From Streptomyces sp. 2114.4 (lineage in GTDB: Bacteria; Actinomycetota; Actinomycetes; Streptomycetales; Streptomycetaceae), in contig NZ_FYEY01000001.1 of NCBI RefSeq assembly GCF_900187385.1, forward strand, positions 7,564,001 to 7,628,000: a stretch of 64,000 nt of DNA, given 5' to 3'. The notes beneath the pieces were generated by a model that was given only the letters and a program-made list of their open reading frames with translations, was not told the DNA's origin and did no database searches. Positions 35,408 through 44,114 of the stretch are shown piece by piece (positions within the stretch are counted from its first letter, which is position 1; each line of letters begins with the position of its first letter). Both the position numbers and the translations under genes were made by a program.

Positions 35408-35695
35408 TTAGACATCGGCGACGGCCGCGAGGCGCAGACGCGCGGGCCAGTCCTCGGTGGGCTCGGTGGCGATCACGAAGACGCCGGCGCCCTGACGTGG
35501 CTGCACCAACCCGGCTCCGGCCAGGGCCCGTACGGCTTCGCGCACCGTGGAGCGGCCGACGCCGAGGGTTTTGGCCAGAGTCGTTTCGCCGGGGGGTTTG
35601 GTGCCCACCGGCCAGTGACCGCCGGTGATCTGGTCGCGCAGCCGCTGGGCGGCCAGTTCGACCAGTGGACGGGGGCGGAGCGCTTGGAGCGACAT
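35408..35695 (-). pseudogene. Truncated GntR/FadR-type regulator (DNA-binding domain only)
   Basis: ATG 35695 opens only 95 codons. The winged-helix of the GntR family is complete (PLVELAAQRLRDQITGGHWPVGTKPPGETTLAKTLGVGRSTVREAVRALAGAGLVQPRQGAGVFV). The frame then stops at LRLAAVADV, exactly where full-length relatives continue into the helical FCD effector domain. Translation past the stop shows nothing like FCD, so the C-terminal part was lost by deletion rather than by a point mutation. It may be a decayed gene or a minimal DNA-binding protein. Confidence 0.7.
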
Positions 35696-36214
35696 CCCGT
35701 CATACCTCTCAGGTTGTCTGAGGAGTTGATCATGATGAGTGTACCCGCCATGAAACTGCGTGGTTTCCTTCTCGGTCGCCGCGGCGGGGCCTGAGGCGAC
35801 CGGCAGCCCGCCGCGGGGAGCGGGGCAGGAAGTGTCCGCCCTGACGGCCTCGGTGCGGGCGGTGCTGTCGGCCGTCAACCGGGCGAGCGGGGCCGGGGCG
35901 ACCGCTGGTGAAACGGGGCCGGCGGGCCTGCCGGGGCCCATGGGGCCGGTGATCTCGATCGACGGAACGGCCGAACCTGGCGGTGGCGTATCCGCAACTC
36001 GGGAATTCTCTGCGATTCTGTGCGACACGCCCCGGATACCGGCTGGTCACGCCGATTTCCGGGGGACCGGCGTGCCGAGCGCCCCGGCTCGTTAGTGGTG
36101 TGTTAGTGCCTCGTTAGCGGACCGGCAGTGCCCGAGGCCACGCTGGCAGGAGCATGGGACGGACCGTGCGCACCTACGACGAGAGTTCGCACCTACCAGA
36201 CGAGGGGGACACTT
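35696..36214. other. Intergenic region with 11-bp spaced repeats
   Basis: About 520 nt between the truncated GntR gene and the lipoprotein gene. Only its end carries visible signals: GTTAGYG repeats at 36091-36119 and a 9-bp direct repeat CGCACCTAC at 36169-36177 and 36188-36196. Open frames on both strands across 35740-36095 lack a ribosome-binding site and a recognisable product. Confidence 0.45.
36091..36119 (+). promoter_or_regulatory. Heptamer direct repeats with 11-bp period
   Basis: GTTAGTG at 36091-36097, GTTAGTG at 36102-36108 and GTTAGCG at 36113-36119 repeat exactly every 11 bp. A weaker GGCAGTG follows at 36124-36130. This is the layout of binding sites for winged-helix activators such as SARP or OmpR/PhoB-type regulators. 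They lie about 100 nt upstream of the lipoprotein gene start. Confidence 0.5.
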
Positions 36215-36958
36215 ATGTCGCTCACCTTCAAGACACTCGGCCGCGGCCGGCGTGTCGCCGCGGGATCGCTGATCGCCGTCGCGGCGCTGGGGCTCACCGC
36301 CTGCCAGAGTGGGCCCGACGCCACCTCGCGCCCCTCGTCGAACGCCGCGCCCGTCACGTCCCACGACCAGCAGAGCGGGGACGGCTCGCAGTCGGCCGGC
36401 GGCAGCAAGCCGACCGGGGCAGGGCCGCAGTCCCCCGCGAACGGTCAGGGGCCCTCGGCCTCCTCGGCGAAGGAGACCTCCCCCGGCAGCAAGCCGACGG
36501 GCAAGGCCCCGAGCGCCGCACAGTCCCAGGCCTCCGCCATGGCGGCGTCGGACCGTTGCACCGCCGACCAGATGTCGCTGCGCCTGGGCGCCTCCGACAT
36601 CGGTGCGGGCAACATCCGCTACCCGCTCGTCTTCACGAACAAGGGCAAGAAGGCCTGTTCGCTGCGCGGCTACCCCGGGGTCTCGCTGATCAAGCGGGAC
36701 GGTTCGGCCGTCGGCAAGCCCGCCACCCGCGGGGGCGGCTCCGGGGGCGCCGTGCGGCTCCAGCCGGGTCAGAGCGCACACGTCCTGCTGCACACCCTCA
36801 ACGAGGGCGTCTCGGACACCCCGTGCTGGGACCGCTCGCAGCTCGTCTTCGTCTACCCGCCCGGATCCAAGGAGCCGATGACCACGGGCAGTGCGGGTCT
36901 GCGGGTCTGCGGCGGACGATTCGACGTGACCGCGGTGGAGGCCGGGGGGCTGGGCTGA
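36215..36958 (+). CDS. DUF4232-type lipoprotein
   Basis: The 247-aa precursor has a lipoprotein signal with lipobox LTAC (GSLIAVAALGLTAC), so it is anchored outside the membrane. A Ser/Gly/Pro-rich linker of about 80 residues leads to a C-terminal beta domain: CTADQMSLRLGASDIGAGNIRYPLVFTNKGKKACSLRGYPGVSLI...VLLHTLNEGVSDTPCW, the pattern of DUF4232. The function of this domain is unknown. The start at ATG 36215 has GAGGGGGA 6 nt upstream. A perfect hairpin follows. Confidence 0.82.
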   Translation: MSLTFKTLGRGRRVAAGSLIAVAALGLTACQSGPDATSRPSSNAAPVTSHDQQSGDGSQSAGGSKPTGAGPQSPANGQGPSASSAKETSPGSKPTGKAPSAAQSQASAMAASDRCTADQMSLRLGASDIGAGNIRYPLVFTNKGKKACSLRGYPGVSLIKRDGSAVGKPATRGGGSGGAVRLQPGQSAHVLLHTLNEGVSDTPCWDRSQLVFVYPPGSKEPMTTGSAGLRVCGGRFDVTAVEAGGLG

Positions 36959-36975
36959 CCCGCTGGACGGCGACA

Positions 36976-37015
36976 CGGGAGCCGGGCGGCCGCGAGCGCG
37001 GTCACCCGGCTCCCG
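36976..37015. terminator. Terminator hairpin after lipoprotein gene
   Basis: CGGGAGCCGGG (36976-36986) and CCCGGCTCCCG (37005-37015) pair perfectly around an 18-nt loop. It separates the lipoprotein gene from the hydrogenase operon. Confidence 0.7.
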
Positions 37016-37181
37016 GCGTTCTGCGGCAGGGAGGGGCATCGGGTATTCGCCGAAGGGGGTTCGGGGTGCGTCACCGCAATGGCCCCTGGTGACCGCCCCG
37101 CCGGTCCGGATCGGTGTTACCAAGGTGGATGGAAGCCTTGAATGAGTGCTTTCGTTGCATATCTGCCGAGGAGCCATCCCC

Positions 37182-38270
37182 ATGTCTGCAGCTTCGAGCG
37201 TGGCCGCCAAGGCCGCTGCGAACGGAAAGCCGTCCGCCGAGGACGAGTCCCCGATCCACATTCTCTGGATCAACGCCGGCCTGAGTTGCGACGGCGACTC
37301 CGTGTCGCTGACCGCAGCGACCCAGCCGAGCATTGAGGAGATCGCGCTCAGTGTGCTGCCGGGGCTGCCCAAGATCGCCGTCCACTGGCCGCTGATCGAC
37401 TTCGAATGCGGCCCGGTCCAGGGCGCGGACACCTTCATCGAGTGGTTCTTCAAGGGCGAACGCGGCGAGATCGACCCGTTCGTGCTGGTCATCGAGGGGT
37501 CCATCCCCAACGAATCCATCAAGCCGGAAGGGTACTGGTGCGGTTTCGGTGACGACCCCGAGACCGGTCAGCCGATCACCACCAGTGAGTGGATCGACCG
37601 GCTCGCCCCCAAGGCGCTCGCCGTGGTCGCCATCGGCACCTGTGCCACGTACGGCGGTATCCACGCGATGGCGGGCAACCCGACCGGAGCCATGGGCGTG
37701 CCTGACTACCTGGGCTGGGACTGGACCTCCAAGGCCGGGATCCCGATCGTCTGTGTGCCCGGCTGCCCGATCCAGCCGGACAACTTCTCCGAGACGCTGA
37801 CCTATCTGCTCTACCAGGCGGTGGGCTCGGCCCCGATGATCCCGCTGGACGACCAGCTGCGCCCCACCTGGCTCTTCGGGGCGACCGTGCACGAGGGCTG
37901 CGACCGGGCCGGTTACTACGAGCAGGGCCAGTTCGCGACCACCTACGACTCGCCCAAGTGCTCGGTGAAGCTCGGATGCTGGGGTCCCGTGGTCAAATGC
38001 AACGTGCCCAAGCGGGGCTGGATGGACGGCATCGGCGGCTGCCCGAACGTCGGCGGTATCTGCATCGCCTGCACCATGCCCGGCTTCCCCGACAAGTTCA
38101 TGCCGTTCATGGACGAGCCGCCCGGCGGCAAGGTCTCCAGCACCGCGAGCGCCGCCTACGGCAGCGTCGTCCGCCGGCTGCGCGGCATCACGGCCAAGAC
38201 CGTCGACCACGAACCCAAGTGGCGGCATCGCGGCGACCAACTGACCACCGGCTACCGGAAACCGTGGTGA
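37182..38270 (+). CDS. hhyS: [NiFe] hydrogenase small subunit, actinobacterial high-affinity type (group 1h/5)
   Basis: ATG 37182 with GAGGAG upstream gives 362 aa without any Tat signal, so the enzyme stays on the cytoplasmic side. Position two of the usual CxxC for the proximal Fe-S cluster is Asp39 in INAGLSCDGDSVS (Cys36-x-x-Asp39), a hallmark of this oxygen-tolerant group. GTCATYGG, VPGCPIQPDNF and the medial/distal cluster Cys-rich segment CSVKLGCWGPVVKCNV...GGCPNVGGICIACTMPGFPDKF are all present. It passes electrons from H2 oxidised by HhyL. It is the first gene of the hydrogenase operon. Confidence 0.95.
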   Translation: MSAASSVAAKAAANGKPSAEDESPIHILWINAGLSCDGDSVSLTAATQPSIEEIALSVLPGLPKIAVHWPLIDFECGPVQGADTFIEWFFKGERGEIDPFVLVIEGSIPNESIKPEGYWCGFGDDPETGQPITTSEWIDRLAPKALAVVAIGTCATYGGIHAMAGNPTGAMGVPDYLGWDWTSKAGIPIVCVPGCPIQPDNFSETLTYLLYQAVGSAPMIPLDDQLRPTWLFGATVHEGCDRAGYYEQGQFATTYDSPKCSVKLGCWGPVVKCNVPKRGWMDGIGGCPNVGGICIACTMPGFPDKFMPFMDEPPGGKVSSTASAAYGSVVRRLRGITAKTVDHEPKWRHRGDQLTTGYRKPW

Positions 38271-38353
38271 GCGCACCCCCGTAGCCGTCCGGCTCCTTCC
38301 GGGCCTCCGTCCGACCTCACTTCCGCGCGCAACGAAAGGGCACGGCACTCACG

Positions 38354-40138
38354 ATGGCACCGAAGACAAAGGCGGCCGGTGACGGCAGCGGTCTGACGGA
38401 GATGTCCTGGGATCCGATCACCCGGATCGTGGGCAGCCTCGGCATCCACACGAAGATCGACTTCAAGCAGAAGCGGGTGGCGGAGTGCTACAGCACCTCC
38501 TCCGTCTTCCGTGGCTACAGCGTCTTCATGCGGGGCAAGGACCCGCGTGACGCGCACTTCATCACCAGCCGGATCTGCGGTATCTGCGGCGACAACCACG
38601 CCACGTGCTCCGTCTACACGCAGAACATGGCCTACGGGGTGAAGCCCCCGCACCTGGGGGAGTGGATCATCAACCTCGGCGAGTCCGCCGAGTACATGTT
38701 CGACCACAACATCTTCCAGGAGAACCTGGTCGGGGTCGACTACTGCGAAAAGATGGTCCGTGAGACCAACCCCGGCGTCTGGGAACTCGCCCAGCGCACC
38801 GAGGCTCCGCACGCGGCCGAGCACGGATACCGCACCATCGCCGACATCATGAGCTCCCTCAACCCCCTGGAGGGCGAGTTCTACCGCGAGGCGCTGCAGG
38901 TCAGCCGCTACACCCGGGAGATGTTCTGCCTCATGGAGGGCCGCCATGTGCACCCCTCCACGCTCTACCCGGGCGGCGTCGGCACCCTCGCCAGCGTCCA
39001 GCTCTTCACCGACTACCTCAGCCGGCTGATGCGCTACGTCGAGTTCATGAAGCGGGTCGTCCCGCTCCACGACGACCTGTTCGACTTCTTCTACGAGGCG
39101 CTGCCCGGATACGAGGAAGTCGGCCGGCGGCGGGTGCTGCTGGGCTGCTGGGGGGCGCTCAACGACCCCGACCACTGCGACTTCACCTATCGCAACATGA
39201 CGGACTGGGGGCGGAAGATGTTCGTCACCCCCGGCATCATCGTCGACGGCAAGCTGGTCACCAACGACCTCACCGAGATCAACCTCGGTATCCGGATCCT
39301 GCTGGGCAGCTCCTACTACCAGGACTGGGCAGGGCAGGAACTGTTCGTCACCCACGACCCGCTCGGCAACCCCGTCGACCCGCGCCACCCGTGGAACCAG
39401 CACACCATCCCCGCGCCGCAGAAGCGGGACTTCAACGACAAGTACAGCTGGGTGATGTCCCCGCGCTGGTTCGACGGCAAGGAGCACCTGGCGCTGGACA
39501 CCGGTGGCGGCCCGATCGCCCGGCTGTGGTCCACCGCGCTGTCCGGGCTCGTCGACACCCCCTACGTCAAGGCCACCGGCCACAGCGTCACCATCGACCT
39601 GCCGCGCAGCATGACCAAGCCCGAGACCCGCTTCGAATGGAAGATCCCCAAGTGGAGCAACGCGCTGGAGCGTAACCGCGCCCGCACCTACTTCCAGGCC
39701 TACACGGCGGCCATGGCACTGTACTTCGCCGAGCAGGGGCTCGAAGAGGTCCGGGCCGGACGCACCCAGACCTGGGAGAAGTTCGAGGTGCCCGACGAGT
39801 CCATCGGCTGCGGCTTCACCGAGGCGGTGCGGGGCGTGCTCTCGCACCACATGGTCATCCGGGACGGCAAGATCGCCAACTACCACCCGTACCCGCCCAC
39901 CCCGTGGAACGCCAGCACCCGCGACACCTACGGCACCCCGGGCCCGTACGAGGACGCGGTGCAGAACACCCCGATCTTCGAGGAGAACTCCCCGGAGAAC
40001 TTCAAGGGCATCGACATCATGCGCACGGTGCGCAGCTTCGACCCGTGTCTGCCCTGCGGCGTCCACATGTACGTCGGGGACGGCAAGTCCGTACAGAAGA
40101 TGCATGTGCCCACCGGCCTGAGCGGATTGTCGGGATGA
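38354..40138 (+). CDS. hhyL: [NiFe] hydrogenase large subunit, group 1h/5
   Basis: The 594-aa protein has the L1 motif RICGICGDNH (Cys75, Cys78) and L2 motif DPCLPCGVH (563-571; Cys565, Cys568), the four Cys ligands of the Ni-Fe site. A 23-residue tail after His571 should be removed by the maturation protease encoded at 43545. Enzymes of this group oxidise atmospheric traces of H2, often in spores or starved cells. Its stop overlaps the next start as ATGA. Confidence 0.96.
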   Translation: MAPKTKAAGDGSGLTEMSWDPITRIVGSLGIHTKIDFKQKRVAECYSTSSVFRGYSVFMRGKDPRDAHFITSRICGICGDNHATCSVYTQNMAYGVKPPHLGEWIINLGESAEYMFDHNIFQENLVGVDYCEKMVRETNPGVWELAQRTEAPHAAEHGYRTIADIMSSLNPLEGEFYREALQVSRYTREMFCLMEGRHVHPSTLYPGGVGTLASVQLFTDYLSRLMRYVEFMKRVVPLHDDLFDFFYEALPGYEEVGRRRVLLGCWGALNDPDHCDFTYRNMTDWGRKMFVTPGIIVDGKLVTNDLTEINLGIRILLGSSYYQDWAGQELFVTHDPLGNPVDPRHPWNQHTIPAPQKRDFNDKYSWVMSPRWFDGKEHLALDTGGGPIARLWSTALSGLVDTPYVKATGHSVTIDLPRSMTKPETRFEWKIPKWSNALERNRARTYFQAYTAAMALYFAEQGLEEVRAGRTQTWEKFEVPDESIGCGFTEAVRGVLSHHMVIRDGKIANYHPYPPTPWNASTRDTYGTPGPYEDAVQNTPIFEENSPENFKGIDIMRTVRSFDPCLPCGVHMYVGDGKSVQKMHVPTGLSGLSG

Positions 40139-40746
40139 GCGCCCGAGCCACCGCGGCACCGGCCGCCGCCCCCGAAGCGGCCGCTCCCCAGGGCGCCGCA
40201 CCCCGGAGTGCCACGCCGAACGCCGAGACGGCCGGACGGCGCGTCGAAGAAGTGCTGGACCACCTCGCCGGACGCGACCGCGAGGCGAGCGCCGCCGCCG
40301 AGGAACTGGTCCGGCTCCTGATGGACTTCTACGGCGCGGGACTCGCCCGGATCATGCACCTGGTGGGCAGCGGCACGGACGGCGGCGGCCCCCGGGCGGC
40401 GCTGCTGAGCGATGAACTGGTGACCAGCCTGCTCGTGCTGCACGACCTGCACCCCGAGGACACCGCGGCACGTATCACCCGCGCGCTCGACAGTGTCCGC
40501 CGCCAACACCCCGCCGATGTCGCGGGGTTCGACGCGGAGAGCGGGGAGCTGCGACTGCGCGCCGGTGACGGCGGAGGCTGCGGTTGCCCGAGCACGAACC
40601 AGCAGGCCCAGCAGGCCGTCGAGGCCGCCGTGTCCTGCTTCGCGCCCGAGGTGACCTCGGTGCGGTGGGAGGCCGCAGGGGACCGGACCGAACCGGCGCT
40701 GCTGCAGATCTCCCGTCGTCCGCCGACCGCCGCCACCGCCCCGTGA
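40135..40746 (+). CDS. NifU C-terminal domain-like protein of the hydrogenase cluster
   Basis: ATG 40135 overlaps hhyL by 4 nt; the protein is 203 aa. An Ala/Pro-rich start is followed by a helical part (VEEVLDHLAGRDREASAAAEELVRLLMDFYGAGLARIMHL) and a C-terminal domain LRLRAGDGGGCGCPSTNQQAQQAVEAAVSCFAPEVTSVRWE that resembles NifU-C/Nfu. The usual CxxC is replaced by CGC (C-x-C) plus a later Cys. It may help supply or insert Fe-S clusters into HhyS. The assignment is by pattern. Confidence 0.7.
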   Translation: MSARATAAPAAAPEAAAPQGAAPRSATPNAETAGRRVEEVLDHLAGRDREASAAAEELVRLLMDFYGAGLARIMHLVGSGTDGGGPRAALLSDELVTSLLVLHDLHPEDTAARITRALDSVRRQHPADVAGFDAESGELRLRAGDGGGCGCPSTNQQAQQAVEAAVSCFAPEVTSVRWEAAGDRTEPALLQISRRPPTAATAP

Positions 40747-41411
40747 GCGGCCGGCAGGCGGCGTCCCCGCGGCTCGGACCGGCGGCCGCCCACCGCGGCC
40801 TGCGCCGCTTCCGCGCCCCGGTACCGCCCACCCCCGAACGCTGCGAACTGTGCGGTGTCGTGCTGGCCGAGCACAACCACCGCCACCTGGTGAACACCGA
40901 ACGCCGTGCGCTGGCCTGTGCCTGCACCCCCTGCGCACTGCTCTTCGACCGGCCCGGAGCCGGCGGCGGACAGTTCCAGACCGTCCCCGACCGTTATCTC
41001 GTCGACCCCGGCCACACCCTCGACGACGCGGCCTGGAACCTCCTCCAGATCCCCGTCGGCGTCGTCTTCTTCCTGCGCCATGCCGACCCCGACCGGCTGG
41101 TCGCGCTCTACCCCAGCCCGGCCGGCGCCACCGAGAGCGAACTCGACCCCTCGACCTGGCAGAGCGTGCTCGCCACCAGCCGGCTGACCGGCCTCCTCCG
41201 GCCCGATGTGGAGGCGCTGCTGCTGCGCCGCTCCGAGGGCCGGATCGACTGCTATCTGGTGCCCGTCGACATCTGCTACGAACTCGTCGGCCGGATGCGC
41301 CTGTTGTGGCAGGGCTTCGACGGCGGGGCCGAAGCCCGCACCGCGCTCTGTGACTTCTTCGCCAAGGTCGCCCGCAGGGCCAGGGAGCCGAAGGAGGACG
41401 ACCGGCCGTGA
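40743..41411 (+). CDS. DUF5947 family protein (hydrogenase cluster)
   Basis: GTG 40743 overlaps the previous stop as GTGA, giving 222 aa. The N-terminal part has a zinc-ribbon-like Cys set: CELC, then after an HNHRH segment CACTPC. The remaining domain includes PVGVVFFLRH, ALYPSPAGATESEL and YLVPVDICYELVGRMRLLWQGFDGG. Members of this family occur, as far as I recall, beside hhySL genes of actinobacteria, with no known activity. A role in assembly or electron transfer is an inference from synteny. Confidence 0.7.
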   Translation: MSGRQAASPRLGPAAAHRGLRRFRAPVPPTPERCELCGVVLAEHNHRHLVNTERRALACACTPCALLFDRPGAGGGQFQTVPDRYLVDPGHTLDDAAWNLLQIPVGVVFFLRHADPDRLVALYPSPAGATESELDPSTWQSVLATSRLTGLLRPDVEALLLRRSEGRIDCYLVPVDICYELVGRMRLLWQGFDGGAEARTALCDFFAKVARRAREPKEDDRP

Positions 41412-42130
41412 CCGATCTGTCCTTCGAGTGCACCGGTGTCCGCGCCGACCGCTACGCCGCCGCCCCCACCCTGCTCTTCCGGCTGCGGATCACCGCCGCC
41501 GAAGGGGCCCGGGTGCACGCCGTCGCGCTGCGTTGCCAGCTCCGCATCGAACCGGCCCGGCGCGGCTACCACCCCGACGAGGCCGAAGCGCTCAGCGACC
41601 TCTTCGGCGCACGCTCCCGCTGGGGCAGCACCCTGCAGCCCCTGCAGCTCGCCCAGATCTCCCAGGTCGTCCCCGGCTTCACCGGCGAGACCGAGCTGGA
41701 CCTCCCGGTCCCGTGCAGCTACGACCTGGAGGTGGCGGCCGGCCGCTACTTCCGTGCGCTGCGCGACGGCGAGGTCCCGCTGCTGCTGCTGTTCTCCGGC
41801 ACGGTGTTCGCCGGCAGCGGCGGCTTCCACGTCGAGCCGGTGCCCTGGAACAAGGAAGCGTCCGTGCGGATGCCCGTGGACGTCTGGCAGGAGATGACCG
41901 AGGCGCACTTCCCCGGCTGCGGCTGGCTCCGGCTGCCGCGCGAAACCCTCGACGCGCTGCTCGCCTACCGCTCGCGGCACGCCCTGCCCTCCTGGCAGAC
42001 GACCGTCGAGTCGCTGCTGGCCACCGCGGAGGACACCGAACCGCCCGCGCCGCGCGCCCGGCTGTTCCCCACAACTGCCGCCGCGCGCACCGCCGCCGCC
42101 CACCCCGCCGTCGAAAGGAGCGCGCCGTGA
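41408..42130 (+). CDS. DUF6084 family protein (hydrogenase cluster)
   Basis: GTG 41408 overlaps the DUF5947 gene by 4 nt. The 240-aa product is beta-rich (LSFECTGVRADRYAAAPTLLFRLRITAAEGARVHAVALRCQLRIEP...) with LPVPCSYDLEVAAGRYFRALRDGEVPLLLLFSGTVF in the middle and FPGCGWLRLPRETLDALLAYRSRHALPSWQ near the end. No enzyme motif is visible. It appears to be a conserved hydrogenase-neighbour protein; it is tightly coupled to the genes on both sides. Confidence 0.7.
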   Translation: MTDLSFECTGVRADRYAAAPTLLFRLRITAAEGARVHAVALRCQLRIEPARRGYHPDEAEALSDLFGARSRWGSTLQPLQLAQISQVVPGFTGETELDLPVPCSYDLEVAAGRYFRALRDGEVPLLLLFSGTVFAGSGGFHVEPVPWNKEASVRMPVDVWQEMTEAHFPGCGWLRLPRETLDALLAYRSRHALPSWQTTVESLLATAEDTEPPAPRARLFPTTAAARTAAAHPAVERSAP

Positions 42131-43548
42131 CGACCAGCGTCCTGCCCGACGAGACGGCGGACCGCTTCGCCACCGCCCGCCAGGTGGCGGACGCCGTGCT
42201 GTTCGAGGGCTATGTGCTCTACCCGTACCGCGCCTCCGCCGCCAAGAACAAACTCCGCTGGCAGTTCGGTGTCCTCGTACCGCCGCACTGGGGCGCCCCG
42301 AGCGCGGAGCACTCCTTCCAGCGCACCGAATGCCTCATGGAGCCCAGGTCGGGGGCCCGGCTCTCGGCCGAGCTGCGGTTTCTGCACGCCCAGCGGCGCA
42401 CCGTCCAACGCCGGTGCCCGGACGGCGAGTTCGAGACCGTCGCGGAACTCGAACTGCCCGACCGGGTACTGGTCCCCTGGGACGAGGGCGTCGAGGAGCG
42501 TGTCCCGCTCGCGGCCGGGATCTCCCAGCTGACCGGCGAAGGCGTCACCGTCCCGTTCACCCGGTCCGCGCGGGAGGAGACCGAGCCGGTGCACGACGCG
42601 GACGGCCGCCTCGTCGGCAGGCTGGTGCGCCGCCGCGCGGAGCTCCATGGACGCGTGCGGCTGACCGCGAGCGAACTCGACGGCCCCTACGCGGCGCTGC
42701 GGCTGACCGCGACCGTCGAGAACACCAGCGGCTGGCAACCGGAGGAGACCGGCGCCGACCGTGACGCGGCGCTGCCGCACTCGCTGGTCGGCGCCCACCT
42801 TTTCCTCGGCCTGAGCGCGGGCTCGTTCGTGTCCATGACCGACCCGCCGGAGTGGGCCACGGGCGCCGTCGCGGCCTGCCGCAACGAGCACGCCTGGCCC
42901 GTGCTGGCCGGAGACTCGGGCCGCGCCGATGTGGTCCTGTCCTCCCCGATCATCCTGGAGGACCACCCGGCCATCGCCCCCGAGAGTCCCGGCGCGCTCT
43001 ACGACGCCCTGGAGATCGACGAAATCCTCGCCCTGCGCACCGCGGCCCTCACCGACCAGGAGAAGCGAGAGGCCCGCGGCACCGACCCCCGCGCCGCCGA
43101 GGTCATCGAGCTCGCCGACACCATGCCGCCCGAGGTGCTGGAGCGTCTGCACGGTGCCGTACGGGCACTGCGCGAGGTGACCGGTCCTGGCCCGGCCGCC
43201 CCCGACGACCTGACGCCCGACGTGCCGGGCCTGCGCCCGGACACCCCCTGGTGGGACCCGGAGAGCGACCGCAGTGTCGACCCCGTACGCGACCGGATCA
43301 CGGTTGACGGGCACTCGGTCGGCGCGGGCAGCCGGGTGCTGCTGCGGCCCGGACTCCGTCGCACCGATGCCCAGGACCTCTTCCTCCAGGGCCGCACCGC
43401 CCATGTCGAGGCCGTGTTGCACGACGTCGACGGCGGGGTGCACCTCGCGGTGACCGTGGAGGGCGATCCGGGCGTCGACATCCGGCGCGAGCAGGGCCGG
43501 TTCCTGTACTTCCAACCCGACGAAATCGCCCCCCTGGAGGACGCGTGA
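42127..43548 (+). CDS. Uncharacterised 473-aa protein of the hydrogenase cluster
   Basis: GTG 42127 overlaps the previous stop by 4 nt. The protein opens ADAVLFEGYVLYPYRASAAKNKLRWQFGVLVPP, has a central beta-rich region (HGRVRLTASELDGPYAALRLTATVENTSGW), then SLVGAHLFLGLSAGSFVSMTDPPEWA and SPIILEDHPAIAPESPGALYDALEIDEILALRTAALTDQEK, and an acidic C-terminus. No membrane span, cofactor motif or known family was recognised. Its place between DUF6084 and the protease suggests a role in hydrogenase assembly. Confidence 0.65.
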   Translation: MTTSVLPDETADRFATARQVADAVLFEGYVLYPYRASAAKNKLRWQFGVLVPPHWGAPSAEHSFQRTECLMEPRSGARLSAELRFLHAQRRTVQRRCPDGEFETVAELELPDRVLVPWDEGVEERVPLAAGISQLTGEGVTVPFTRSAREETEPVHDADGRLVGRLVRRRAELHGRVRLTASELDGPYAALRLTATVENTSGWQPEETGADRDAALPHSLVGAHLFLGLSAGSFVSMTDPPEWATGAVAACRNEHAWPVLAGDSGRADVVLSSPIILEDHPAIAPESPGALYDALEIDEILALRTAALTDQEKREARGTDPRAAEVIELADTMPPEVLERLHGAVRALREVTGPGPAAPDDLTPDVPGLRPDTPWWDPESDRSVDPVRDRITVDGHSVGAGSRVLLRPGLRRTDAQDLFLQGRTAHVEAVLHDVDGGVHLAVTVEGDPGVDIRREQGRFLYFQPDEIAPLEDA

Positions 43549-44114
43549 ACGCCGAAGCGCCGGTCGCCGGGCCGCCCGCCAAGACCCTGATCGCCGGCGT
43601 CGGCAACATCTTCCTCGGCGACGACGGATTCGGTGTCGAGGTCGTACGACGGCTGGGCGAGCACCGGCTGCGGGACGGGGTCGAGGTCGTCGACATCGGC
43701 GTCCGCGGCGTGCACCTGGCCTACCAGATGCTGGACGGCTACCACACGGTGCTGCTGGTGGACGCCTCCGCGCGCGGCGCCGAACCCGGCACCGTCCATC
43801 TCCTCGACGCCACCGCTCCGGCCGGCGCCCGTCCCCACGACACCGCGCTCGACGGTCACCACATGACCCCCGACACGGTGCTCGCGCTGCTCGACACGCT
43901 CAGCGCGGGAACCGACGGCCGGCGCCCGGAGCGCGTCCTGGTCGTCGGCTGTGAACCCGCCGATGTCACCGAGGGCATCGGGCTCAGCGAACCGGTCGGC
44001 GCCGCGGTCGACGAGGCCGTGGCGCTGATCCTGCGGCTGGTCGGCTCAGCGGAGCCCACACCGGCCGCCGACGCACCGCACACCAGCGATGAGAGGAACA
44101 CGACACCATGCTGA
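43545..44114 (+). CDS. Hydrogenase maturation protease
   Basis: GTG 43545 overlaps the previous gene; the product is 189 aa. VGNIFLGDDGFGVEVVRRL contains the conserved acidic nickel-sensing residue in GN-x-x-x-x-DD-G, VDIGVRGVHLAYQMLDGYHTVLLVDA is the second family block, and VVGCEPADVTEGIGLSEPVGAAV the third. Such HyaD/HybD-type endopeptidases remove the C-terminal peptide of the large subunit after nickel insertion, here the 23-residue tail of HhyL. Confidence 0.9.
   Translation: MNAEAPVAGPPAKTLIAGVGNIFLGDDGFGVEVVRRLGEHRLRDGVEVVDIGVRGVHLAYQMLDGYHTVLLVDASARGAEPGTVHLLDATAPAGARPHDTALDGHHMTPDTVLALLDTLSAGTDGRRPERVLVVGCEPADVTEGIGLSEPVGAAVDEAVALILRLVGSAEPTPAADAPHTSDERNTTPC

Noticed and set aside
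35760..36095. 111-codon plus-strand frame upstream of the lipoprotein gene
   Set aside because: No ribosome-binding site and a collagen-like GPAGLPGPMGP stretch that comes from GC-rich repeats; a minus-strand frame competes over the same bases. Left as non-coding.
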